DNA from: Fistulifera solaris
Taxonomy: Eukaryota > Bacillariophyta > Bacillariophyceae > Naviculales > Stauroneidaceae
Assembly: GCA_030295235.1 (NCBI GenBank)
Contig: AP026132.1
Location: forward strand, 62,001 to 126,000
DNA: 64,000 bases
Direction: 5' to 3'
Shown here: positions 28,874-40,148 of the stretch, in pieces
Layout of the letters: the number at the start of each line of letters is the position of its first letter
How positions within the stretch are numbered: position 1 is the first letter of the stretch
Notes under the pieces: generated by a model
Database searches by the model: none
What the model was told of the DNA's origin: nothing
What the model saw: the letters and a program-made list of their open reading frames with translations, nothing else
Position numbers and translations under genes: made by a program

Positions 28874-30136
28874 CTACAACACGCCTCGCACTTGTTCCAG
28901 CGCAGAAGGACAAGCTACGAGTAAACAATAGATGAGTGTCAGACGTTCACGTTCCAATTGCACCCGAACTTCTGCTTGTTGATGCCGCTGCAGAGCATTC
29001 GCCACGACGATCCCCGCACGCCCCGCCATTTGTTGTTGTGTCGCGTACTCGATTTGTTGTTCGTCAAAGGGCAGAACCCATCCAGGGGCAAAGCCCGTAT
29101 ACAGTACGGAAGGTGCCGCCTGCCACAAAGGATGAATCCATCGCTTTCCCGACTGTAAGGCTAACTGCAATGGATATTGTCTGTGCTCACTGTCGCGTTG
29201 GAAAGGTGAATACACTTCCAGCAACGGCAGTAACATGCCATCGTGACTGTGATAGGAGGGGCTGGTAGCCCATAGATGCAACGGCGTGGTCTGATCGGGT
29301 ATTTTGAAGGACAGATTGGCTGACTTTGTCGAACGGACTGTTTTCATTGCTGGTAATTCATATTCCGTTTCGTTCATACGCGATAATTGGAACAGTGGTG
29401 TTGCGGACGGTCGCCGCGACAAGATACGCGACTCATCCGGTGCAATATAGCCCTGTAACGACAAAAGCAAATAGGCCACAGGGGCTGGGCAATATCCGTT
29501 CCGCGCCAAAACACACGTCATGTGATGAAAATCGCGCAAGGGTGCTCCTCGTGTCATGGGTTGCGTCGTGGGTACACGACACAAGAGTTGCAGGCGTCGC
29601 AAAAATTCCAGCAGAGGCAACAACTCGGTGCTACGGCGATCGGACGCATGGCCTTGTCGTATGACATGTTGTATCGTTTCGTATTCGTCCGGATGTTGTA
29701 ACATTCGTGTCACGCATTCATGCAGGGTTTCGTAACGAACCGTTTGCCAGGGCAATGGATTCCAGTACGTGGAAAGGAAAACATCCAAGACCGACTGTCC
29801 CAGCTGCGTCCTTCTCGTATAAAAGTAACTTTGATTGATTGTGGATTGTGCGATAGATGTAAGGCTTTGCTGAGCCAATTGCATCACGTATTCAAAGGTT
29901 TTGAGAGGCAAGCCGTGACTGACGGCATAATGTAACGTCGTCCATCCCGTGCTGGTTGTTTCCCACAAAAGGATGTTCAAGGTATCGTTCCTATTCGTTG
30001 ATGTTTCATCTTTAGAACGACAAGCTGCTTGAATCAAATCGGGCAATTGATGAAAGTTCCCCAAACGAATCGCTTGATGCAACAAGGGAACGTAACTGTG
30101 TGCGTCGTGCTTTTCCAGAAGAAGATCGAACAACAT
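28874..30136 (-). CDS. ankyrin-repeat-like protein
   Basis: The first ATG in frame is at 30136 (MLFDLLLEKHDAHSY), giving 420 residues. Ankyrin-like helices are visible near the start (YVPLLHQAIRLGNFHQLPDL), at TGWTTLHYAVSHGLPLKTFE and again at TTPLHLWATSP and YPLQLALQSGKRW; a weak one follows LGQSVLDVF. The order and spacing resemble the divergent ankyrin proteins common in diatom genomes. No enzymatic domain, leader or membrane span is seen. A helical C-terminus rich in Gln/Arg may be a coiled coil. Likely protein-protein interaction; partner unknown. Confidence 0.6.
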   Translation of the reverse strand: MLFDLLLEKHDAHSYVPLLHQAIRLGNFHQLPDLIQAACRSKDETSTNRNDTLNILLWETTSTGWTTLHYAVSHGLPLKTFEYVMQLAQQSLTSIAQSTINQSYFYTRRTQLGQSVLDVFLSTYWNPLPWQTVRYETLHECVTRMLQHPDEYETIQHVIRQGHASDRRSTELLPLLEFLRRLQLLCRVPTTQPMTRGAPLRDFHHMTCVLARNGYCPAPVAYLLLSLQGYIAPDESRILSRRPSATPLFQLSRMNETEYELPAMKTVRSTKSANLSFKIPDQTTPLHLWATSPSYHSHDGMLLPLLEVYSPFQRDSEHRQYPLQLALQSGKRWIHPLWQAAPSVLYTGFAPGWVLPFDEQQIEYATQQQMAGRAGIVVANALQRHQQAEVRVQLERERLTLIYCLLVACPSALEQVRGVL

Positions 30137-30481
30137 GGCTCTTCGTCTCACTTCAACCGCCTATCTCCGAGTATTTTCTCTGAAACAAGAATTATGATAT
30201 TTGAGTTGACTTCTGAAACAATCTCTCCAGAATAATAGCGGCGGAATTTTGGAAGAATGCGAATAAACTTTTTTTACAGTATTTCTTGCGGATGTGATAT
30301 TACTCTACGACACTTAAGGTTATGGATGTTGCTAACGCCTTGTAGGCTTCCATGTAGTCGTCAATTCAATTCTTCTATCTCGATGGCCATCATAACTTTG
30401 TCCAGCAAGAATAGTCAAGTATCATGAAATAACAATCGACATCGATTTTCCTGCAATAAGTAACATGCATGAAAGATGCAA

Positions 30482-30965
30482 CGCTTCGAAAGTCTACGTG
30501 ATTTTACGTAGCTCTCGTAGTGAAATACGGACGAGTACGGAGTAATTATTAACGACAGAGGGAAACCCGGAGTTGGGTAATATCGAACACACCCTTTTTC
30601 GCGTCTTTGCTCATGCGTAAAATGAAACAAAACCAACATTTTTAATTTCAGCATGAAATATGAGACATCCGAAACATACGGTTCCAGAGTCTACGCGTTA
30701 TTTACGTAGCCGCCGTAGGAAATTTATCTCTGCAGGGGAACCCGGAGTTCGTATTATTCACAACCATCCCAGTGATGCATTTACAGTGCACCGATGTCAA
30801 CGTTTTCTTGTCCAATGTGTTGGCTTCGTATCGTAAAGCAATAGTCTCCCTCGATTGGAAAGCAAAACGTTGATGGAACGAATGATACAACGCTTCGAAT
30901 GTCTACGTGATTTTACGTAGCTCTCGTAAAGCAATTTATCGACAGAGGGAAACCCGGATATTGAT
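30482..30965 (+). repeat. three dispersed copies of repeat family B
   Basis: Copies at 30482-30572, 30681-30755 and 30891-30965 carry CTACGTGATTTTACGTAG or CTACGCGTTATTTACGTAG hairpins and a GGGAAACCCGGA or GGGGAACCCGGA block. The first is preceded by GCATGAAAGATGCAACGCTTCG as in the 22.8-kb satellite and has about 20 extra bases inside. They lie upstream of the gene at 31055 in the same orientation. Confidence 0.8.
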
Positions 30966-31054
30966 ATGGAAAAAATTATGAAAAATGCATGTTTTTCATT
31001 TTGTTTCATTTTGTCGCCATTATTCGAAAAACCGTCTTTCATCGCAAGAGCACA

Positions 31055-31585
31055 ATGCCATCACCACCTTCCTCCGAAGATCCGTGGGTGCAAGCGGTGC
31101 AAGCGGGTGATGTGATTCGTCGTCGTATGGCGGAGGAAAACATTCCGCAACATTCGGCGTTCGTACCTCCGGGCATCGGAGAAGGGGTCTTGGCAGCGGC
31201 AGGGACGGCCTTGTTGTCATGGCCATTGCGTCGAGGTCTCTTTCGTCTACTGAATCAACCTAACAATAAACAATTTCAAATCTTTTTGGAATTAGTGGTG
31301 ACACCGCTGCAAGCGTTGGTTGTCGTACAAGCGGGGTTGTTGGTGGGCAGTGTGTGCGGAAGTCATCATTACTTGCAACAGTTTCTTCAATTACAACAAG
31401 AGCAACGAAAAAGAGACCTATTCTCGGAACCTTCCTTCGTCCAAGACGTTTGTCGGGAACTGATGTTGCCCGGTTCAGGTTCGCAGGATAATACGGTCAG
31501 CTCGATTGCGATAACAGGTTGGACGTCACAACAAATATTGCAAACCTATCGACAAGTGCTACAAAATTGTCAAAGAAATGAATAG
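31055..31585 (+). CDS. small protein with two hydrophobic segments (unknown)
   Basis: I chose ATG 31055 (MPSPPSSEDPWVQAVQAGD), giving 176 residues; an in-frame ATG at 30989 would add 22 hydrophobic and basic residues that abut repeat DNA. Two hydrophobic stretches, GVLAAAGTALLSWPL and LELVVTPLQALVVVQAGLLVGSV, could span or lie in a membrane. The C-terminal third is polar and helical (FVQDVCREL, QILQTYRQVLQNCQRNE). No family was recognised. A mitochondrial or other organelle membrane location is possible but not shown by a clear leader. Confidence 0.55.
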   Translation: MPSPPSSEDPWVQAVQAGDVIRRRMAEENIPQHSAFVPPGIGEGVLAAAGTALLSWPLRRGLFRLLNQPNNKQFQIFLELVVTPLQALVVVQAGLLVGSVCGSHHYLQQFLQLQQEQRKRDLFSEPSFVQDVCRELMLPGSGSQDNTVSSIAITGWTSQQILQTYRQVLQNCQRNE

Positions 31586-31662
31586 AAGAATGATGCCCGT
31601 GCACGACTTTATATTTACGATATTGTATTCCCATTTGATATCTCCCAACGACCACACTCTTT

Positions 31663-33605
31663 CTATTGTCCGTAGGATTCTTCAACAAGATGAGAGGCGA
31701 TTCGTTGTCGTAATGACTCGGATAAAGATATGCTACTGGGCGGTGAAGTGGTTGTGTCTGTTGGTGTCTTGAACGACGAAAGCGACGGTGCGGCCGGCAA
31801 AGAAAATTGCCCGGTTGTACTTTCCTCCATGATCAGAAAGGAATCTGTGGCAATAGTACTCTCCTCCATCTTTCGATCCTTGTCGTATGGTAACTCCTCG
31901 TTGTCGTGTGGATTGTGAAGGTGCCGCCGAAGCGATTCGTATCGCTCTTTTCGTTCCGGGTCTTTCCAAATTGAGTAGATCGATGGCTCACTTGATAATG
32001 GGATGGATAGATCGTGGTCCGTAGTTTTGTAGAAGTACGGTTGGGCGTTGGAATAGAACGAATCTTGGTCGTCGTCGTCATCATCTTTCGATGATAACGA
32101 ATCGTTTCGGAAAGGCATTGTGGGCAACTTCGTAGTAGCCAAACGTTCTGGCATAAACTCCGTCAAGTAGATATTATCGTCGTCCATCATGCTGCATTCG
32201 ATATCTCGAGGAGTTCCAGTCAGACTGGAAGCGGCCGATTCGTCATGGTCGACCCGAATTTCGTCAGTCGCTGCTTGACTGAACGATTCACGCGGTTTAC
32301 CGAGATAACTGTCGTCGTCATCACCCTCAAAAGGAGAAATGCACCAGATCCCAATCAGCACCGCCACGATGAAAGCAATCATCAACCCAATGATAGTCAA
32401 TGCCTTGCGTCCTGTTTCACTGATTTGTGGTGCGCCCTTTGTGTGTCCGTTGCTGTGTTCTTTTTCATCGGATGTATCAGTGTTCGAGCTTTGCACGGAA
32501 TCGTTGGGGATATCCATGTTCAACACAATTACTCTGGCAGTAGCTAGAATCGCATCCTCGTCCAAATGAAGTTGCAGTAGTAAGTGATTGGTCAGTGCAA
32601 CACTTTGTTGTTTCCAGATCTCGTCCGAAGCATTGATTCGAATATCTTTCACCGGATCCATATACAAATGCCCTGTGAAACGAAAAAATGCGTCCGCTTC
32701 CTCATATGATCGTGACACTATCTGTAGCGTCACATTGTGGATTTGGGTATCTTTGAGAAAAATGGAATTGCTCAGGTAACGCTCGAGGGCCCGTTGCACC
32801 AACGCATCGAATCCCGAATGCCAGGGTTCTTGCGCCGTCAGCTGCAAATCAAAGCTCTTCAATGTGACAATGTCATAATAAGCTTCCGAGTCGTCACTCG
32901 ACGGCATTTCCGGTGTCAATTCTATTCTGCTAGGAGATAGTGTGGGCGCAGGCGATTCTTTCACAATACTGATGGAAAGTTGAGGGGCTGCTTTCGGAGA
33001 TCGGGTTGTCTCCGGATTTTCTGTAGCCATGCCGGTTTCGACCAGGAGAGATTGTGTGGGTGAAGCCGTCAAAGGAACGGGGACTCTGTTGCAATACTCA
33101 CATAGCTCATAGATGGACGGAGTGACGTCGACGGAGAAACGGTGGGAAACGCTCGGCTGGTGTTCTCGTCATTTTTGCTTTCGTTGCTCTTGTTTTTCTT
33201 TTTCCGCCGCGTGGGAGAAGCAGTAGGAAAGGACGTCGGGAATGACGTTGGGAACGAAGTCGGCGAGGGTGTACTCTTTCGTTTGTTGCTCTTCTTTTCT
33301 TTGTAATAGCGGGTTGGGGATGACGTCGGAGCAGGAGTGCTTCTGTGTTTACTATTCGTCTTTTCATCGTTGCCATCTGGATTGTTCGGGCTTGTGATCA
33401 TTATGTATGAATCAGAATTATATTCAGGATAAATGGATGGAGCAATTGTGGAAGGATAAGCACTTGCGTATTGAAAAAGTTTTCTTTTCCTTTCATTCTT
33501 AATGGTCGCACCCTTCAGTTTATCCCCTCGAAAGGTGCCTGCTTCAATCGAGAGAGACAACGAAACTATCCATATTGCTGTGAGAAACGTTTTGCTGCTG
33601 ATCAT
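31663..33605 (-). CDS. SPT-stalk single-pass membrane protein 1 (cluster member)
   Basis: Starts at ATG 33605 with a signal peptide (FLTAIWIVSLSLSIEAG). A Lys/Pro/Thr/Ser stalk with TSFPTSFPTSFPTASPT follows, then a folded region starting LKSFDLQL and including NVTLQIVS, FFRFTGHLYMDP, EIWKQQSVALT and RVIVLNM, one membrane span (LTIIGLMIAFIVAVLIGIW) and a long acidic Ser-rich cytosolic tail. The stalk frame ends in TGA near 33069; the remainder continues one register over. One extra C in the GGGG run (plus-strand 33079-33082) gives an uninterrupted chain of about 647 residues. It is the first of seven neighbours with this plan. Function unknown; receptor-like or cell-wall-associated roles are possible. 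Confidence 0.7.
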
Positions 33606-33808
33606 GGTCTTATTAGATATCAAGAAAGTAGTTAGCATTCATCAGCCCTTTTTACTTTGCAGTCTGGCAAAATTGTTTCATTCTTGAAAAAGTGAGGAGG
33701 AGATATCAAGGTCAACGCATCGGAACGAAATTTTGAACGGCTTCAATTCGTACTTTTGGTCTACCGTCACGAGTCTACTGTGGCGAAGAGCGAAGGGTGT
33801 AGTCTTGT

Positions 33809-33867
33809 CATGAATGAATTCCAGTCGTGGTAAAATACCGACAACACTTTGGGGGTATAATATAGTC
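33809..33867 (+). repeat. family A element
   Basis: CATGAATGAATTCCAGTCGT, then CCGACAACACTTTGGGGGTATAATATAGT: both halves intact, in the 376-bp gap between two cluster genes. Confidence 0.75.
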
Positions 33868-33981
33868 AAGAACGAAGTTGATTTCGCTAGAATTTCGAGA
33901 GTATTGAGTGATTTTCACTAGTAGAACATTCTTCTATTGTAACATAAAGCTAATGTATTTGGAAGCAGTTTGCGTATTTTC

Positions 33982-35200
33982 TCACATATCCAGCGATTCG
34001 CAAATACTTCTGTCCAAGGTATAGGACATAGCATAGGAGGCATAGTCAGGCAAGTCATCTTTCACTCTTTGTTCGGTGATACTCGATGTGATAGAAGGGG
34101 CGTCTGTATGGTATACGATAATGGTTGCCGAGGGGTTGGTGGATCGAGATGTTCGGGAACTCTTTGATTTATGGGAAGGCGTGTGCGGCTTCACTGGTTC
34201 TGCGGGCACTTGCCTTCGGTGACGGAAGGCCAGGTATATGGCACCGGTACCGATGATCGAGATTAGCACAACACAAACGCAACCAGCGATGACAATCAAA
34301 TGGGTAGTACCTTTCAAGTACGAGTGACCGCCCGCCAACTCATCCAGAACCGCGCTGCTATCCACGAATTTCACGTTCGTTACTCTGACTCGAGAAACTG
34401 CCATGAAGGGACTCTTGTCAAAAGCCGCTTGAAGCGATGGTTGATCCATCATCACTTGTAGTTGCTGGATCCAAATAGCATCTGGATTAATACTTTGATC
34501 GACACCGATATCGTAATAGTAGTATCCGTGATAACGATAGGCACATTCCTTAGTGTCCGGATTGCACGAGACGGTTTGCAATGCGAGTGTAACGTTCTTT
34601 CCTTCCAGTCCGGGTGTACTCAAGGATGCTTCGATATATTGTTCAACAGTGGATTGAATGTGTTCATCATCGAAAGAAGTGCTCCATTTCGGATCGCGCC
34701 ACAAATATAATTCGAACGTTTTCAAAGGAACGGAAAATGTGACGCTTTGTTGCGGCAAAGGAACTTCTTCGACGTCTTGTTTCGGTAAACTATCCTCTAG
34801 GTACGCCGTCGGGCTCAGTGTATCTGCTTTGCGACCCCTTGCACTGTATGCATCACTTGAGTCGTCCGATGGGGATAGTTGTGATTTTTTGGGGGCAGTG
34901 GCGGGTTCCATTTCGTTTTCGGTCCATTCCAATGAGAGGGACTTGGTCTTTTTGTCGGATTTTTGGGTTACGTGTGGGTGCAGGTGACCTAGTAGGACTG
35001 CGACTTTTATCTGATTTCTTTCTTTTCGGGGCATGTGATGGAGTGGAAGTAGGGTAGAACGTTGGACTGCTGATGACAGTCGTCGATCTATCGGCGAGAA
35101 TGCGTTGCTGCCTCGCCTCCGACACGCGCGGTCCTACCGCAAGCGATAGCAAAAGCAGACACCATTGATACCGCTGAAGCGAAAACGAATAGCGACGCAT
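33982..35200 (-). CDS. SPT-stalk single-pass membrane protein 2 (cluster member)
   Basis: ATG 35200 opens a signal peptide (QWCLLLLSLAVGPRVSEA). A stalk with SPTFYPTSTPS and SPTRSPAPTR follows, then the shared domain: PLKTFELYLWRDPKW, NVTLALQTVS, YRYHGYYYYD, IWIQQLQVMM and VSRVRVTNVKF, one membrane span (LIVIAGCVCVVLISIIGTGA) and a short basic/Ser tail. The frame changes within the stalk; removing one base from the TTTTT run at 34960-34964 gives 405 residues without a stop. The domain pairs clearly with those at 31.7 kb and 41.7 kb (LKxF-x-L-x-L, N-V-T-L). Four Cys around CNPDTKEC suggest a disulfide in this copy only. Confidence 0.7.
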
Positions 35201-35511
35201 TGCGATGTACTTTTTAGATCAAAACGTACATAGTGTCTGTAGTTATCGTCAATGTTGCTTCAACTTTCATTTCGGCGTTTGTGATCTTTTTTATTGAATC
35301 TTGTCTGGACACCAAAAAATAGTGCCTGTCTTTCGCGTCTCGTCCGGCGCGCACGATTGGATGACACGAGCGCGAGACCCGCGAAAATTTTCGCATCGGA
35401 ATTTTGAAGATCGTGACTCACGTACTCTTCAGTCAAGGATCGATCTATGCTTCATGTACATGAATATTATTTACCGAGATAAAAATTGGCTCAAAAATCT
35501 CTTTAACGCAT

Positions 35512-36795
35512 TCAAGCACTACGCTTTCGTCGTAAATAATATCCCAAAACATCATTCTCGGGAGATACGGATGCATTTTCTTCACGTCCTTCATCCGTCG
35601 GCAAATTATGGTTGTCTTTTTCATCCTCTACAAAGAGTTCCTTTTCCATGACGACTTGTTCTCGTGGATGGTCACTAATTGTGGTGGGAATAAATTCTGT
35701 CTCTGCCGCGTTCGTCTTTGCCGTATTCATGGGTGGATTGGATGACACAGTTGGCTCGCTGTGTACCACGGCGGGTTCCAGGAACTGCCGAGTCGATTTC
35801 TTCGGCCGCGGCGGAGACGCGGGATCATCATTCTCGGGATCCGAATATCCGTCCATGAGAATACTATCGGTATCAAATTGATGTACGGGAGCCCGAATAG
35901 GACTCGCCGACATGCTATGATGCGTCAACGATTCTTCATCTTCCGAGGGTGTTCGTGTTGTTGTGACGACATAAAAGGAAGATGGGACGACTTTTCCCAT
36001 GGGAGTGGACCATGCGATGGATGCCGCGTCGTCCTGCGTCGTCGGCAATTTGACCGGGTCGGGTGGTAACTGATTGGGTGGTTGTTGCCTTGACGGTTTT
36101 TGCCGATTCCACATCCGCCACACAAAAAATACTAAACACAATATGCCTCCCAGCAGTACGACAGCAATCACGATCCATATCCATTTCGAAGGACTTTTCT
36201 CGTCCAGTTGCTTCGGTGCCGGCGGCAAATACCAAAGCAGTGGTTTGTCTTGCCAGAAAGCATGTAGGGCCACCGTATTGGCCAACGATGTCAATTGCAG
36301 ACGCTGCAATTCCTTTACATCGTCACTGGTGGGAGGCAAGGCCATGAGAGCTTCTCCGATGAACTCGTACACAAAGTACGGCGTTTGCCAACTGATCTGT
36401 GTGGCGGTCAGGGTGATAAAAACATCGATTAAGACCGTATCCGAATAAATGAGTTGCAATTGTTGCGTCAAATAATCACTCAGCTTGTCCGCTAAAACAA
36501 GTTCATCGTCGGGATGTTCAATAAATATCATACGAAAGTGTTGCAATGGCCATGTGGTTCGAAATTGAGTGGTGTTTTGCGTTCGAATAACAACAGTTTC
36601 GGTGTCTTGGGGTGCATTCGTTGCGCGTTTCGTCGGAGACACTGTTGGTGCGAACGAAGCAGCAGTGATTGAATGTGGAGAAGACCGTTCAACTTGCTTT
36701 ACAACCTGCCGCTGTGCTGAAAAGGACGACTCGGCTCGCAAAAACGGAAAAAAGAGGATTATTATGCTCGCATATTGCATTCGTCGAAGCGTCAT
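35512..36795 (-). CDS. SPT-stalk single-pass membrane protein 3 (cluster member)
   Basis: 427 residues in one frame. Signal peptide (YASIIILFFPFLRAESS), short stalk (SFAPTVSPTKR), shared ectodomain (WPLQHFRMIFIEHPDDE, LIDVFITLTATQISW, FVYEFIGEAL, LQLTSLANTVALHAFW), one membrane span (WIWIVIAVVLLGGILCLVFFVW) and a cytosolic tail of about 200 residues rich in Pro, Ser and acidic residues, with SPIRAP and SPPRP sites. The stop-transfer is followed by RMWNRQK. The upstream gap (36796-37265) is a divergent promoter shared with cluster member 4. No catalytic motif is seen. Confidence 0.75.
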   Translation of the reverse strand: MTLRRMQYASIIILFFPFLRAESSFSAQRQVVKQVERSSPHSITAASFAPTVSPTKRATNAPQDTETVVIRTQNTTQFRTTWPLQHFRMIFIEHPDDELVLADKLSDYLTQQLQLIYSDTVLIDVFITLTATQISWQTPYFVYEFIGEALMALPPTSDDVKELQRLQLTSLANTVALHAFWQDKPLLWYLPPAPKQLDEKSPSKWIWIVIAVVLLGGILCLVFFVWRMWNRQKPSRQQPPNQLPPDPVKLPTTQDDAASIAWSTPMGKVVPSSFYVVTTTRTPSEDEESLTHHSMSASPIRAPVHQFDTDSILMDGYSDPENDDPASPPRPKKSTRQFLEPAVVHSEPTVSSNPPMNTAKTNAAETEFIPTTISDHPREQVVMEKELFVEDEKDNHNLPTDEGREENASVSPENDVLGYYLRRKRSA

Positions 36796-37127
36796 TGTAG
36801 GAAAATGAATAATGAACTCTCAATAATTGCGTTGAATTCACTGCACCTCTTTGTAATCTCTACGCTTGTGCGCATGCATTGCGCTCTTCCTTACTTTGTA
36901 TTCTTCTCGTTCCTAGAAAATCTACCGCATTCAACAACAAGGATCCTTAATTCGGAGAGACGAGCGCGGCACTCCTCGAAAGAATTGTCTTTCGTGTCGT
37001 GGGTGCGCGCCCCGGGGCGAGTGGACGACGTTGGGTGCTGTTTTGTTTGTGAAGGCGCACGCGCATCAACGCCTGCGTTGTGCCCGTTGATTTCGGAGGA
37101 CGGACGAGGCGGACTTGAGTGACTATT

Positions 37128-37139
37128 AAGTATAAAACG
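37128..37139 (+). promoter_or_regulatory. TATA-like box
   Basis: AAGTATAAAACG lies about 130 nt before the ATG at 37266 in the divergent promoter region. Tentative; the rest of 36796-37265 shows nothing else recognisable. Confidence 0.25.
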
Positions 37140-37265
37140 TGTTATCGGCTTCACTTAGGCAGTAATGTTTTTCTCAACCTCCCTCCGTTTCTGTTCATCA
37201 CAAAATGAACGCCAACAAAATCGAGTTTCGTTTGTTCTGTTCATATTCTCTCATTTATAAAAATA

Positions 37266-37958
37266 ATGACTACAAAGCGATTTTGCACTCTATTGTGGAT
37301 CAGTCTTGTCAGCTTACCCATGATGACAAAAGCGACTCTAAGGCGGCGCGTGCTAGAAACAGAAGACAACGTAGTGACGACAATACCGACGACGGCTCCT
37401 ACCATTGTACCCACAACAATCGCAGCATCTGCTTCCGATGTTCTGTCGGAAGAGCAGCAATCAACGTTCATATCATTACGAAATTTTTCAATGCATTTGC
37501 AGCCGCCTGTGATGGAAACAGATCGATTAATTCAAAGTATCGAAGCCTACTTGCAGGAAGGATTCTTGTGGGATGTTCAAACCGTCACCTGGGGAGAGGT
37601 GCAACAAGTAGCATCTTCCGAAGCATCGGCGTGGTATTTCTTTGGGGCCGGAGTGTTGCAGCTCGTCGATAAGGTCGATACCAATCCGACGGAACTGATA
37701 CTACAACAAGAGCAAGTTTCCCTCATGAAAGATACCGCACTCTTGGAACATGTACTGCAACAAGATTTCTCCGACTTGAAAGTTCTGCAAGTCCAATTCG
37801 AAGGTGAATCAGCACCACCGAACGATGCCATGTTTTCCAGTGCACTATCGATGGCGCAGACACTCTCGCTCTTGATTTTGAGTGCCCTGGTGCTAATATC
37901 GATTGTTGCCATCGTATGTTTACGTCGTTATTGGAAAATACAAAGCCGAAAGCTGTAA
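37266..37958 (+). CDS. SPT-stalk single-pass membrane protein 4 (short-tail cluster member)
   Basis: 230 residues. Signal peptide (FCTLLWISLVSLPMMTKA), a short TTIPTTAPTIVPTT stalk, the shared domain (ISLRNFSMHLQPP, IQSIEAYLQEGFLW, WYFFGAGVLQLV, LILQQEQVSLMKDTALLEHV, LKVLQVQF), a membrane span (LSLLILSALVLISIVAIVCL) and only a ten-residue basic tail. This and member 6 form a short-tail subgroup, both ending in RRY-x-x-I-x-x-x-K. It is the only plus-strand member apart from the last. ATG 37266 is the first Met of the signal peptide. Confidence 0.75.
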   Translation: MTTKRFCTLLWISLVSLPMMTKATLRRRVLETEDNVVTTIPTTAPTIVPTTIAASASDVLSEEQQSTFISLRNFSMHLQPPVMETDRLIQSIEAYLQEGFLWDVQTVTWGEVQQVASSEASAWYFFGAGVLQLVDKVDTNPTELILQQEQVSLMKDTALLEHVLQQDFSDLKVLQVQFEGESAPPNDAMFSSALSMAQTLSLLILSALVLISIVAIVCLRRYWKIQSRKL

Positions 37959-38038
37959 TTCCTTTGGTCTCCTCATCATTTAAGACACTGCATAAGTCTA
38001 CGGCACGAGCTAGACGAATGCGGAAGCCGAATCAAACA

Positions 38039-39659
38039 TTAAACATTGCTATTAACAGGCCGATTTTTACAAGTGTCTCGTTCATCTAGCTGCTTCGGGT
38101 TCAGCCATAAAGTCGTCTTGGGGGTCGTCTTCGAAGATGTTGAGTTCTTTTCATCGTCGTCGTCTTCCTCTTCTTCATCCTCGTCGTCTTCCTCGTCTTC
38201 CTCGGGAATGGTCTGCGGCCCTTTCCATTCGTAAGGTTCGTGGGTATCCTCTTCCGGCAAAGCTTCGCCCAACTTGGGTCTTGTTATTTGATACCGTCGA
38301 TATACCACCAAAACGCAGAGGACAAAACTAACGATACTCAATAGTCCGGCAATCAATACAAGAAGATTCCGGTCGTCGCTGTTATCAGTCGGCGAACGAT
38401 CCTCATTGTCCTCTTCGCCATTCGCTTCCGACAACGACAAGTCCAAAATCATAAGATTTGGATCGTTCATGCGTTGTTGTAGTTCGGTTTGTATGAAATC
38501 TACGTCTTCGAGCAATCGAGTTTGATCTTCGTGTACTTCTGCAACCGTCACATCTTCAGCTTCTGTTGCTATTATTCCATTCACAAAGCTATAGCCCTGG
38601 GCAGTATTTCGTTGTTTGGTAGGCTCGGGCAATGGAAAGCTAACAGCCTCTAGTCCATCTACCAACAATCCATCAAAGAAGATAGACTCCATACTGTCTC
38701 GTAATTTCCCCGTTTCATTGACGGGGTAAGCCAACGTTAAAACAAAATCCAACAATTCGAGTTCTCTCGTGCTACCGGACGGTGAAGGCGGCTCATTGGA
38801 TGGCTGTGCGGCTGGGGGTCCGTTCGCATCTGTGGGAGATTCGGTCCTTGTTTGTGATGGTCTTGGTAGTTCCCCCGATGGCAGAATCGTTGGAAGCATG
38901 GTAGCGGCCGGAGATAATGTTGGGCCTGTCATCGGCGGTAAGCTAGGGCGGTTGACGGGCTTTTGAGGTGTCGAGGTGGGTTCTCGGTCACTGGGATTAT
39001 CCTCATGATCGCCGTCGCCGTCACCGTCGCCGGAACTGCCGTCTTTGCCGCTACTCTCATTACCCTTGTCCTTCTTCTTCTTCTTCTTCTCAGACTTTTT
39101 ATTGACGCCATTATCGTCGTCATCTTCGTACTCGTCGTCGGGGTCCTTACTTTCGTCTTTACTTGTCGTTTTCTTCTTTTGTGACTTCAATGGTCGGCTA
39201 TTCGGACGTTTGTCGTGTGAATGTTGATCGTCTTCGTCCTCGTTATCGTCGTCTCTCTTTTCCCTTGAAGCTGAGAGGGGGGAGAGAGGGGGATCATCGT
39301 CACGGTCCTCGTCGATATCGTCTTCATCCTTTTCTCGCTTTTTTCCCCTGAAGTGAAGGAGGGCTATTTGTTGACTGATTCTCGTCATCTCCTTTTCCTC
39401 CTTGCGTGCCATGTAGCTGAAAGGTCGGTATTGTCCGACTCTGCTTGTTTTCATGCGTGTCTTCACTGAGTTTCGTTTCGAGTATTATGTCATATGGTAT
39501 TAAACGATTAGGCTCGGACCGTGAGCTGACTCCTCGAAGTGCCTGGAGCCTTCTTCTTCTCCGCGAACTATTACGAGATTCTGCAAATGGAGCAACGTAG
39601 AGCAGGAGCACAACGAGTGTGATGGCTCGGCCGAGTTTGCCGCTTCGTATAGAGAGCAT
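38039..39659 (-). CDS. SPT-stalk single-pass membrane protein 5 (acidic cluster member)
   Basis: ATG 39659 gives a signal peptide (AITLVVLLLYVAPFAES); an in-frame ATG at 39716 is possible. A highly charged region of about 150 residues (DEDDIDEDRDDD, KKKKKKDKG) precedes a Pro/Thr/Ser stalk, then the shared domain (LELLDFVLTLAYPVNE, QGYSFVNGIIAT, FIQTELQQRM, LMILDLSLSE), a membrane span (LLVLIAGLLSIVSFVLCVLVVY) and a tail with a long Asp/Glu run. The frame shifts at GKK; removing one base from the TTTTTT at 39339-39344 yields 539 residues. The charged blocks resemble mineral- or polyamine-binding regions, but no silica-protein motif was recognised. Confidence 0.65.
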
Positions 39660-40148
39660 ATTGTTATTGTGCAATCGCAGGGTTTGTTGTTGACGTAGTG
39701 ATGCATCGCCAAGCATAAAGGGATGATAAATCTCGCCGGCGACAATATCGAAGAGTCACGCAACGAAGAAATATCGTCGATGTCAAAAAGTGGCGAAAAT
39801 TTCATTCCTACAAGGGACACGATTGCGAATTTCGAATGTCATGTAATAAAACGTGATTTAAAATATATAGTACACAATGCTGTAGTACGCTATACCACGG
39901 CACTGAATTGATATCAGCAGAAAATCTTCCAACGGAGCCTTCTTATTTGGGTCGTTTTTACCGCCATGTGAGTAGTAACTAGACTAGAGCTCTCAGCTAA
40001 GGAAGACACTTTTAACATCAGATCAAATTCCTTAGTCTCGTCACGTGAGGTTCATACGGTACATTACTGTTCTGTTGAATTGGTCGACATAAGAATAGAA
40101 GAATGAATGATTATGTTTCAAAGTTTCAAATGATTCTGTGCAAATCTA

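Noticed and set aside
33069-33094. GTGAGT donor in cluster member 1 as the cause of its frame change
   Set aside because: No nearby YAG acceptor gives the required length; adding one C to the run at 33079-33082 rejoins the stalk to the domain directly.
37300-39200. Poly-Asp/Glu and Lys-rich tracts as silaffin or cingulin-type silica proteins
   Set aside because: Charged runs alone are not enough; no KXXK clusters, RXL sites or tryptophan-rich repeats were seen.
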